5,708 nucleotides of DNA. Origin: Prevotellaceae bacterium (lineage in GTDB: Bacteria > Bacteroidota > Bacteroidia > Bacteroidales > UBA932). The stretch lies in contig JAITAP010000158.1 in NCBI GenBank assembly GCA_031284065.1, positions 1-5,708 on the forward strand. The letters run 5' to 3'. A program made the position numbers and the translations under genes. Below the pieces are notes generated by a model, which was not told the origin of the DNA, searched no databases, and saw nothing but the letters and a program-made list of their open reading frames with translations. Positions 1-5,708 of this stretch are shown here, piece after piece (position 1 is the stretch's first letter; every line of letters begins with the position of its first letter).

Positions 1-17
1 ACACACACACACACACA
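1..17. repeat. (AC)n dinucleotide microsatellite, cut by window edge
   Basis: Eight full AC units plus one A are visible, followed by G at 18. The tract begins at base 1, so its true length is unknown. Dinucleotide tracts this long are uncommon in bacterial chromosomes. AC/GT tracts are known to slip in replication and can adopt Z-DNA. Any regulatory role here is inference. Confidence 0.85.
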
Positions 18-25
18 GAAATTCT

Positions 26-43
26 ATATATGTATGTATATAT
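26..43. repeat. ATATAT inverted repeat with 6-base loop
   Basis: ATATAT at 26-31 pairs with ATATAT at 38-43 around the loop GTATGT. The whole stretch from about 24 to 46 alternates pyrimidine and purine with only A/T and G at every few positions. It lies 8 bases from the AC tract, so about 45 bp of almost continuous alternating pyrimidine-purine sequence sits at the edge. An all-A/T stem is too weak to be a convincing RNA terminator and is better seen as simple, flexible or melting-prone DNA. Confidence 0.5.
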
Positions 44-139
44 GCAGCGGTAGCGATGTGGAGCAGCGGAGTCATAACAGGTGCAAGCTTTGAATTTGAA
101 TTACGGCTACAACAAAAAAACTAATTCAGTATCGCGCCT

Positions 140-147
140 CAAAGGTA
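140..147 (-). promoter_or_regulatory. possible Bacteroidetes -7 element (TACCTTTG), reading left
   Basis: Read on the minus strand, this is TACCTTTG, an exact fit to the TAnnTTTG -7 consensus of the Bacteroidetes primary sigma factor. A TTTG-type -33 element at the expected 19-21 bp upstream is not present. A six-fixed-base match is not rare by chance in a region this size. If real, it would drive a gene beyond the left edge, after the operon ends. It is a weak candidate only. Confidence 0.18.
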
Positions 148-241
148 TGAATTTTCCAGCTCGGATATTTCATCAGAGTAGCTAAAAAATACGAAAACAA
201 TGCAATTTGTTCATTTTCAAATGCTACCGTCCGGTAAAAAA

Positions 242-264
242 TGAAAGAAAGGCCTCACGGGAGG
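242..264 (-). terminator. weak candidate terminator after the ostA-like gene
   Basis: On the minus strand, 9 bases after the ostA-like stop codon, CCTC (264-261) pairs with GAGG (256-253) across a CCGT loop. It is followed by CC and then a T-rich stretch (TTTCTTTCATTTTTT, to about 236). A 4-bp GC-rich stem is short for an intrinsic terminator, so this is only suggestive. Its position just past the last gene of a tight operon and the T-rich tail are the arguments for it. Confidence 0.28.
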
Positions 265-273
265 TTGCTTTGC

Positions 274-1947
274 CTACCGTACAAGCTCTTTGGGGGGGAA
301 AAAAGCGTTTTTTATCTTTTCAATGCGCTCCGTCACCACGTACTTGGGCGGCTCAACGCCGAGCGACTGCTGCCGGATGGAGGGCTGTATGCTGCGGGTT
401 GTAATGTCGTAGCGCGATTTGGGGCGGCGGTCTTGCTGCCACGAAAATCCTTTCAGCGTGAGCTCCTTCACGTTAATATCTTTGGGGGGAATAATTTTCG
501 AGTCCGCTTTGGTCACGTAGTTCATTCGCTCAATATTCCGGTTTTTGATGTAGAAGAATATGTCGGCGCTGGTGGCGTTGAGCGTGCCGGTGAGCTTCAG
601 GCTGTCGCGCAGGAAGTACACCGTTTGCCCGTTGCCAAAAACGTCCACCTTGTAGAGGTCGTTTTGCTCAAAGTGCGCCACAATCAGCTTTCCCTTTACT
701 TGGTTGTAGTACGATTTAAGGCTGTCGTCCTGCGAGGTAATAAACCCTGCGTCAATCATGTCAAGGCGGTGCAGCTCGTTGTTTTTTTGAAAAATCTCCA
801 TCTTGTCGGCGGTTAGCTGGTTTTCCTTGTTCCAGAGTATGGGGTTGTAAAACATTTCGCCGAGCGAATCGATGGCGTTATAGGTCAGGGAGTCGCAGGC
901 GCCCTGTACGTCGGGGTGGTAGAACTTTACGCCGAAGAATGCGTGCATGTACTTGCGCGTGCTGTCCGCCATCATGGTAGCGGAGTCGGTATTGGCCGTG
1001 CGCCGCACCAGCAGCGTGTCGGCTTTGATGAACATGGTGTCGTCTTTGGGGTTGTCCGAGAACAGCGCGCCGGCCGGCTCTTTTGTCATGTAGGCCAAGT
1101 CGCGGTCTTCGTAGAGCTTTGCGTAGTCGCCGAGCGCGATGGCGTGCTGCGTAGAATCGTACAGCTGCACGTTGCCAAACATTTCGCCCTCTTTTTGCGA
1201 CCGGTAGTAGTGGGCGCTGTCGCCCCACGATTCCTGCTTGTCGTTCATCATGTACACATGGTTGGACATGAAGAAGTGGTCGTTGGCCTTGTCGTAGTAC
1301 CCCTGCCGGAATGACAAGAATCCATCATCGTGCCAAATGTAGCTTTGCTTAAAGAATGTGGCTATATCTTGCTCGGTAAGGTAGTGCAGCGAATCTGACT
1401 TAATCCGGTAGTCCTCATTCCTCATTTCGACCTTGTTTACGAAGATGGCCAGCTTTTGGTTGGAGTAGTAGTAGCCTTGCTTGCTCTCCAGCAGGTTTTG
1501 CTCGCTGTCTATCACGCCGCCGTTAAAGAAGAATGCAACGTTGTCGGCGGTGTTGAAATCCAGGAATTGCGTGCGGAGCCGCATTTTTCCGTCGAGCAGC
1601 GTAACCAGCCGTCCGCGCACTTTTCCCATATCCGTGCTACTTTCGTAGTCCATGTAGTCGCCAAAGAGCCATGTGGTATCTTTGGTTACCACCACGCGCC
1701 CAAAGGCTTCAAAATGGTTGTCGGGGTAAACGTATGCGCTGTCGCAGGTCATGGTTGTTTCGTTGTGCAGCAGCAGCACGTTACCGACAAGGCGGTTAAT
1801 TACCTCGTCGCCCCTTTTCAGGCTGCGCCAAAAGTTGGCGTGCTTGATTTCCACCTTTCGCTTTTCTGCGAAAGCGGGAGCTGCCGCTACGCAAACCAAA
1901 AGCAGCGCAACGCAATAGCGCGCAACGTTTGATGCTACTTGACCCAT
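274..1947 (-). CDS. OstA/LptA-like periplasmic protein (LPS transport family)
   Basis: A 557-residue secreted protein of the OstA/LptA organic-solvent-tolerance family as found in Bacteroidota, likely helping to carry lipopolysaccharide across the periplasm. Residues 1-27 form a clear signal peptide (hydrophobic VALLLVCVAAAP, cleavage after AFA). Residues 48-480 are built of about 12-13 degenerate units of 26-42 residues, each opening with a D-S/Y-x-x-Y type pattern (near residues 69, 97, 130, 159, 185, 217, 243, 274, 310, 352, 381, 420, 462), often followed by F-G-x-V. This is what stacked OstA jellyroll strands look like. Residues 485-557 are a basic, proline-containing tail. No outer-membrane barrel is seen, so this is not LptD. 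An in-frame TGA lies directly upstream (1953-1951), so ATG 1947 is the first possible start. It overlaps the end of the surA-like gene by 13 bases, suggesting translational coupling. A T6C7 run lies near the 3' end. Family is confident; the exact partner is not. Confidence 0.88.
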   Translation of the reverse strand: MGQVASNVARYCVALLLVCVAAAPAFAEKRKVEIKHANFWRSLKRGDEVINRLVGNVLLLHNETTMTCDSAYVYPDNHFEAFGRVVVTKDTTWLFGDYMDYESSTDMGKVRGRLVTLLDGKMRLRTQFLDFNTADNVAFFFNGGVIDSEQNLLESKQGYYYSNQKLAIFVNKVEMRNEDYRIKSDSLHYLTEQDIATFFKQSYIWHDDGFLSFRQGYYDKANDHFFMSNHVYMMNDKQESWGDSAHYYRSQKEGEMFGNVQLYDSTQHAIALGDYAKLYEDRDLAYMTKEPAGALFSDNPKDDTMFIKADTLLVRRTANTDSATMMADSTRKYMHAFFGVKFYHPDVQGACDSLTYNAIDSLGEMFYNPILWNKENQLTADKMEIFQKNNELHRLDMIDAGFITSQDDSLKSYYNQVKGKLIVAHFEQNDLYKVDVFGNGQTVYFLRDSLKLTGTLNATSADIFFYIKNRNIERMNYVTKADSKIIPPKDINVKELTLKGFSWQQDRRPKSRYDITTRSIQPSIRQQSLGVEPPKYVVTERIEKIKNAFFPPKELVR

Positions 1948-3278
1948 CCCTCACGGCTAAATTTGCAGCTGCGCATATCCGGCTCAATGAAGATGTACGC
2001 CGACTGTACTTGCTTGGCTATCCATGCGTCAAACGTGGCTTGCTGTTTTTTGTTTTTGGCAATGTCGTGTATCACCATGTAGTCCTGCTCAAAGTTGGCG
2101 CGGTGCGAGGGGATAAACTCCTTAAACTTTATTATTTTGAAAATATCGTTGCCGGAGTTGTCTTTTGATTCAAAGGGAGCGGATATTGCGCCCGCTTTCA
2201 TGTCGCGCAGCACGTAGTAATCGTTGGGGATGAGCTGGTCTTTTTCAAAGCGCGTAGCCAGCGTTTGCGGGTTTATCACGTACCCGCCGCTCAGCCGCGT
2301 ATTTTTATCTTCGGAGTAGCGCACCACGCCTTGCTCAAACGAAATGCTGTCGGCGCGTATCAGCTTGGCAACGCTGTCCAGCAGGCGCGACGCCTCCTGT
2401 TGCGTTTCGGCAGAGAACTTGGGGCGAATAAGAATATGGCGCAGGCTGGCCATTTCATCCCTTTTTTCGCTCATTTGTATAATGTGGAAGCCAAACTCTG
2501 TTTCTACGATTTGCGAAACCTGTCCGGGCTTGAGCGCAAACGCAGCGTCGGCGAAAGGCTTTACAAACTCTTCGCGCGCGCGCATGCCCAGCTCGCCGCC
2601 GCGCCGCGCTGAGCTTTGGTCTTCGGAGTACATCACCGCAAGGGCTTGAAATTTTTCGCCGTTCATTATCCGTTCGCGCAGCTTGAGGAGCTGCTCGCGC
2701 ACCTGAAAGCGGGCCTCGCTTCCCGAAGGCGGGTACCGTGCAATTTGCTGAATAACGTACTGGTCGGGGATCATTGGGAAGCTGTCGGCTGCCTGCGATT
2801 TGTAAAACATTTCCACGTCGCGCGGGGTGGTCAGCACTGTCGATACAATGTTCATCTGCATTTGCTGCGTGAGGTTTCGCTCCCTCATCTGCGCCGTCCA
2901 CTCCTCCTTGAGCTGAAACAGCGGCTTGCCAAAGTACCGTTCCACCTCTTGCGTGCCCCCCAGCTGCGCGGAAATTCGGCGAATGTTTTGCTCCACCTCT
3001 TGCGTTACCGCCATGTCGTTTTCCTTCAGGCTGTCCAGCTTTGCCTGCGCCAGCAGGAGCTTTTGCAGCAGCAGCTGTTCAAAAATGTAGCACCGCGTTT
3101 CGTCGTCCGCCAGCTGCCCTTGCGCGCGGAGCTGCATCAGCTCCAGCTCTACGTCGGATTCCAGCAGGGCTTCGTTCCCCACCACTGCCAGCACCTTGTC
3201 CAGCACATTTTGCTGACCGGTTACCGCGCTGAAGGTGAAGCACAGCATCAGCAAAAGAATTTTTTTCGTCATTTTCAT
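1935..3278 (-). CDS. surA: SurA-like periplasmic peptidyl-prolyl isomerase/chaperone
   Basis: A 447-residue secreted chaperone likely guiding unfolded outer-membrane proteins through the periplasm. Layout: signal peptide (residues 1-21, KK then ILLLMLCFTFSAVTG); SurA N-terminal helical domain (about 24-160, beginning VLDKVLAVVGNEALLESDV, with the usual QLLLQKLLLAQAKLD helix); first parvulin domain (about 172-272, with YSED, RGGELG, FVKPFADAAFALKPGQVS and GFHII); second parvulin domain (about 278-385, with RHILI, YSEDK, SGGYV and FKII); C-terminal helix and tail (386-447). Each parvulin domain keeps only one of the two usual histidines: H265 in the first, H281 in the second. Length fits the family. 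An in-frame TAG lies 9 bases before the ATG (3287-3285), so the start must be Met1 or Met3. No strong ribosome-binding site is seen, as is common in Bacteroidota. The 74-bp gap upstream holds no convincing promoter or terminator. The symbol is by similarity; Bacteroidota often carry several such proteins. Confidence 0.9.
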   Translation of the reverse strand: MKMTKKILLLMLCFTFSAVTGQQNVLDKVLAVVGNEALLESDVELELMQLRAQGQLADDETRCYIFEQLLLQKLLLAQAKLDSLKENDMAVTQEVEQNIRRISAQLGGTQEVERYFGKPLFQLKEEWTAQMRERNLTQQMQMNIVSTVLTTPRDVEMFYKSQAADSFPMIPDQYVIQQIARYPPSGSEARFQVREQLLKLRERIMNGEKFQALAVMYSEDQSSARRGGELGMRAREEFVKPFADAAFALKPGQVSQIVETEFGFHIIQMSEKRDEMASLRHILIRPKFSAETQQEASRLLDSVAKLIRADSISFEQGVVRYSEDKNTRLSGGYVINPQTLATRFEKDQLIPNDYYVLRDMKAGAISAPFESKDNSGNDIFKIIKFKEFIPSHRANFEQDYMVIHDIAKNKKQQATFDAWIAKQVQSAYIFIEPDMRSCKFSREGWVK

Positions 3279-3352
3279 GTTATACTAAGCGTGATTTTGT
3301 AGCATTTCGAGTTCAACTTATGCAAAACATTGTCCACTTCCGGCTTCCGCGT

Positions 3353-4228
3353 TCAATTTTCAACGTATATTTTTACAATATTTTTTTCCTTGGCTTCTTG
3401 CAACATGCGCTGCTCAAGGTTATCTATCATATTTCTTTTCCTTTGGTTCAAAATGGCAGCCTTAATGTTGCCGTACTCGTACTCTAAGGGGGCAATGGCG
3501 TTGCGCTCTTTGAAATCGCGAATAGCCACCAGATAGGTATATTCGTCATCCTCCACCTCTATGGCACGTTTTTGCGCCGCCCTCTCCTCGTAGCCGCCCT
3601 GACGGGGCGGGAGGTCCTTGGTCAGCTCGTCCAGCGCGAGCCAGCGGTTGCCGTAGTAGTCAAACTTGAGCGCGGCTTGCAGGCACAAATCCTCCAGCGT
3701 TGTAATGTCGTTTGGGTTGGTTGAGGTATATATTTTCCCGATACGCTCAAGGTAGGGCGATTTTTTTCTGAGCTTGATAAACAGCGCGCGCACTACGGGC
3801 TTTTGGAGCGTCAGGTATTGCTTGTTTTCGCTGTAAAATGTTTCACATTCGAGCTCCGATACCGTTGTATCCATGCGCTCAATGTACTCCTGTTTGTAGC
3901 GGTACACCAGCAGCGATGTGCGGTAGTCCTCCAGCAGCGCCGACACGTCTTTTTGCTTGCTGTTCAAGTTTTCTTCCGCAAGGCGCAGCAGCAGCTCTTT
4001 TTTTACCCACGCATCCACGTAGCTGCGCAGCAGGGTCAGGCTATCCTCTTCGGTGATGTTTTGCGGAAATATGCCCTTTACGTTTTCCAAGTGCAGCTCT
4101 TTGCTGCCTGCCACCGCCAGCGGCTTTTGCTGCCGGCTTGCGCCTGTATGCCGGCTTATATACTTGCACGAAAGGGGCAGCGTTGCAAGTAGCGTGCAGA
4201 AAAGTATTTTTAAAAAAAATTTCATCAT
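3353..4228 (-). CDS. SurA/parvulin-related lipoprotein, degenerate isomerase domain
   Basis: A 291-residue probable lipoprotein. Residues 1-20 are a basic then hydrophobic signal ending LPLSC, with Cys21 as the likely lipidated residue (Pro at -3 makes the lipobox imperfect). The residues after the Cys (KYISRHTG) contain no acidic cluster, so the surface-export signal known from Bacteroidota lipoproteins is absent and a periplasm-facing anchor is more likely. Residues about 60-130 are helical and charged like the SurA N-terminal domain. Residues 130-240 follow the parvulin layout (FYSENKQYLTLQKPVVRALFIKL, then YLVAIRDF), but the HIL and GG-E-LG motifs are missing. A charged helix closes the protein. 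It starts 4 bases after the guaB stop and precedes the surA-like gene, so a role as an outer-membrane protein chaperone or partner is inferred; isomerase activity is doubtful. The start has two adjacent ATGs (4228-4223) followed by AAA and eight Ts; either ATG may be used. Confidence 0.78.
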   Translation of the reverse strand: MMKFFLKILFCTLLATLPLSCKYISRHTGASRQQKPLAVAGSKELHLENVKGIFPQNITEEDSLTLLRSYVDAWVKKELLLRLAEENLNSKQKDVSALLEDYRTSLLVYRYKQEYIERMDTTVSELECETFYSENKQYLTLQKPVVRALFIKLRKKSPYLERIGKIYTSTNPNDITTLEDLCLQAALKFDYYGNRWLALDELTKDLPPRQGGYEERAAQKRAIEVEDDEYTYLVAIRDFKERNAIAPLEYEYGNIKAAILNQRKRNMIDNLEQRMLQEAKEKNIVKIYVEN

Positions 4229-4232
4229 CAGT

Positions 4233-5708
4233 TTACCTGCTATAGTTGGGGGCTTCGCTTGTTACCATAATATCGTGAGGGTGGCTTTCTGCCATGCCGG
4301 AGTTGGTGATTCGCACAAATTTTGCCTGCTTTAGCGCTTCAATATCCTTTGCCCCGCAGTAGAACATGCCTGCACGCAGGCCCCCCAGCATCTGGTAAAT
4401 CACCTCCGAGAGAGTTCCCTTGAACGGCACTCGACCTGCAATGCCTTCGGGAACCAACTTTTTCAGGTCATCCACCTCCGCCTGAAAGTACCGGTCCTTA
4501 GAGCCGTGCTGCATGGCCTCCAGCGACCCCATGCCCCGATACGACTTAAACTTGCGCCCGTTGTAGATGATAGTTTCGCCGGGAGACTCCTCCACGCCGG
4601 CAAACATTGAGCCCGCCATGATGCTGTCGGCGCCTGCCGCCAGCGCTTTTACGATGTCGCCGGAGTAGCGGATGCCGCCGTCGGCAATGACGGGAATGTC
4701 CGTTCCCCTGAGCGACTTTGCCACGTCGTATATGGCGGAGAGCTGCGGCACGCCTACGCCCGCAATAATGCGCGTAGTGCAGATGGAGCCGGGGCCAATG
4801 CCCACCTTTATGGCGTCGGCGCCCGCGTCGGCAAGCATCCGCGCGGCTTCGGCGGTAGCGGTGTTGCCAATCACCACGTCAATGGAAGAGTACGCGCGCT
4901 TTACCTGCCGGAGCAGCGCCACCGCGCCGGGCGTGTGTCCGTGCGCCGTGTCGATAACAATAGCGTCAACGCCGGCCTCCACCAGCGCCGCCACCCGCTG
5001 AGGCGCATCGGCGGTAATGCCCACGCCCGCCGCTACCCGAAGGCGGCCCATGCCGTCCTTGCTGGCGTTGGGGTTATCCTTTACTTTGGTCAGGTCTTTG
5101 AACGTAAACAAGCCTTGCAGCGTGTCGTTCTCGGCGTTTATCACCGGCAGCTTTTCAATCTTGTGAATGCGCAAAATTGTAGCGACGTTTTCGAGGCTTG
5201 TGAGGTCTTTTTCCGTAATGGTGATAAGGTCTTTGCGCGGCGTCATCACATCTTCTATCGGGCGGCTCATGTTGTCCTCAAAGCGCAGGTCGCGGTTGGT
5301 AACGATGCCCGCCAGCTTGCGCTGCGCGTTGATCACCGGAATGCCGCCAATTTTATGCTCTTTCATCATAAACAGCGCCTCGCCCACCGTCTTGTCCGGA
5401 CCAATGGTGAGCGGGTCGTAAATCATGCCGTTTTCGGCGCGCTTCACGACGCGCACCTGCGCCGCCTGATGCTCAATGCTCATATTTTTGTGGATTACCC
5501 CTATGCCGCCTTCGCGGGCAATGGCAATGGCAAGCTGGGACTCGGTTACGGTATCCATAGCGGCCGATACGACAGGAGCGTTGATGGAGATATGCCGGGT
5601 GAACCGGGTGGCAACCGATACTTCGCGCGGCAGCGCCTCAGAGTACGCCGGCATTAGCAGCACGTCGTCAAAGGTAAGCCCTTCGGCAGCCGCTCTTTCT
5701 TCATAAAA
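4233..5708 (-). CDS. guaB: IMP dehydrogenase GuaB (5' end cut by window edge)
   Basis: Inosine-5'-monophosphate dehydrogenase, the cytoplasmic enzyme that oxidises IMP to XMP with NAD, the committed step to guanine nucleotides. Visible are 491 residues, counted from the edge: the N-terminal TFDDVLLMPAYSE (about 12-24); SAAMDTVTE (about 48-56); a pair of CBS domains (about 95-210) of the Bateman type that bind nucleotides; VIDTAHGH (NAD site region); the catalytic loop GIGPGSICTTR with Cys310; the IMP phosphate site IADGGIRYSGD; YRGMGSLEAM; the flap pair Arg-Tyr in KDRYFQ (406-407); GRVPFKG; and the C-terminal ESHPHD and SEAPNYSR. All key residues are present. The frame has no stop and no ATG up to base 5708. 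A GTG at 5663 would remove the conserved GLTFDD segment, so it is not the start. Comparison with E. coli GuaB suggests only a few residues lie outside. It is followed after 4 bp by the lipoprotein gene and is probably the upstream gene of the operon. Confidence 0.97.
   Translation of the reverse strand, partial: FYEERAAAEGLTFDDVLLMPAYSEALPREVSVATRFTRHISINAPVVSAAMDTVTESQLAIAIAREGGIGVIHKNMSIEHQAAQVRVVKRAENGMIYDPLTIGPDKTVGEALFMMKEHKIGGIPVINAQRKLAGIVTNRDLRFEDNMSRPIEDVMTPRKDLITITEKDLTSLENVATILRIHKIEKLPVINAENDTLQGLFTFKDLTKVKDNPNASKDGMGRLRVAAGVGITADAPQRVAALVEAGVDAIVIDTAHGHTPGAVALLRQVKRAYSSIDVVIGNTATAEAARMLADAGADAIKVGIGPGSICTTRIIAGVGVPQLSAIYDVAKSLRGTDIPVIADGGIRYSGDIVKALAAGADSIMAGSMFAGVEESPGETIIYNGRKFKSYRGMGSLEAMQHGSKDRYFQAEVDDLKKLVPEGIAGRVPFKGTLSEVIYQMLGGLRAGMFYCGAKDIEALKQAKFVRITNSGMAESHPHDIMVTSEAPNYSR

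Larger units (their letters stand above)
1..273. other. gene-free region downstream of the ostA-like gene
   Basis: No coding region is supportable here on either strand. The base composition is clearly more AT-rich than the genes to the right, with A-runs at about 114-120, 184-189 and 236-241. Besides the elements listed separately, there is an imperfect inverted repeat at 202-224 (GC plus ATTTG pairing with CAAAT plus GC, one bulged A, 8-base loop) and a short palindrome TACCGTCCGGTA at 226-237. Neither is followed by a T-run on the strand where it could act as a terminator for the minus-strand operon. A minus-strand frame from an ATG at 75-73 stays open to the left edge. It would encode mostly simple-repeat sequence (alternating Val/Cys), so I do not call it a gene. 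Confidence 0.6.

Noticed and set aside
1..45. CRISPR or other organised repeat array
   Set aside because: Only a dinucleotide tract and one small inverted repeat are present; there are no spaced direct repeats.
226..237. TACCGTCCGGTA palindrome as operon terminator
   Set aside because: On the minus strand the T-run lies before the palindrome, not after it, and the loop is very small.
241..816. 191-codon plus-strand frame opposite the end of the ostA-like gene
   Set aside because: It is antisense to the conserved OstA-like repeats, with no signal or motif of its own.
878..1228. Minus-strand 116-codon frame inside the ostA-like gene
   Set aside because: It is an Arg/His-rich alternative frame of the same strand, typical of a shifted reading of GC-rich codons; the OstA-like frame is the real one.
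2616..3302. 228-codon open frame on the plus strand opposite the surA-like gene
   Set aside because: It is antisense to a clearly real protein. Its translation is rich in His, Leu, Val and Arg without domain structure, as expected from the complement of a GC-rich third-position gene.
3279..3352. Internal promoter or terminator in the 74-bp gap before the surA-like gene
   Set aside because: A TTTG with a TA dinucleotide about 21 bp downstream is present, but the -7 element (TACAAAAT) matches only TA. The GCAT/ATGC inverted repeat has a 4-bp stem, a 14-base loop and no T-run after it.
4935..5657. 240-codon open frame on the plus strand opposite guaB
   Set aside because: It lies wholly within the guaB coding sequence on the opposite strand. 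Its composition is the typical shadow pattern and no family is recognisable.
5661..5663. GTG as the guaB start
   Set aside because: It lies inside the conserved segment GLTFDDVLLMPAYSE. Using it would delete residues conserved in all GuaB proteins, and the frame stays open to the edge.

Overview
The window looks like a chromosomal segment from a member of the Bacteroidota, most likely Bacteroidales. The evidence is the set of proteins together: an IMP dehydrogenase with Bacteroidales-like ends (GLTFDDVLLMPAYSE near the start, ESHPHD and SEAPNYSR at the end), a SurA-type double parvulin ending in an FSREGWVK-like tail, a small lipoprotein related to SurA, and a long secreted OstA/LptA-like protein. 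Codon third positions are fairly GC-rich. This gives long open frames on the antisense strand, which I judge to be shadows. The assignment rests on recognising the families, not on a database search.

All four genes lie on the minus strand and read from right to left. They are guaB (4233 to the right edge, missing only its first few codons), a degenerate parvulin/SurA-like lipoprotein (3353-4228), a SurA-like periplasmic isomerase/chaperone (1935-3278), and an OstA-like LPS-transport protein (274-1947). Spacing is tight: 4 bp between guaB and the lipoprotein gene, 74 bp before the surA-like gene, and a 13-bp overlap between the surA-like and ostA-like genes. This looks like one transcription unit that begins with purine synthesis and continues with outer-membrane biogenesis. 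The two SurA-like proteins would escort unfolded outer-membrane proteins. The OstA-like protein would form part of a lipopolysaccharide route across the periplasm.

The left 273 bp hold no gene I can support. From the ostA-like stop outward they contain a weak hairpin with a T-rich tail (possible terminator), an AT-rich stretch with small inverted repeats, one match to the Bacteroidetes -7 promoter element pointing left, an ATATAT inverted repeat, and an (AC)n dinucleotide tract cut by the window edge. No mutL start is seen directly after the ostA-like gene, although I recall mutL following this cluster in some Bacteroidales.

I see no mobile element, CRISPR array, RNA gene or clearly new system here. 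The points most worth a second look are the split catalytic histidines in the two parvulin domains, the repeat architecture of the OstA-like protein, the degenerate lipoprotein parvulin, and the simple repeats at the left edge.
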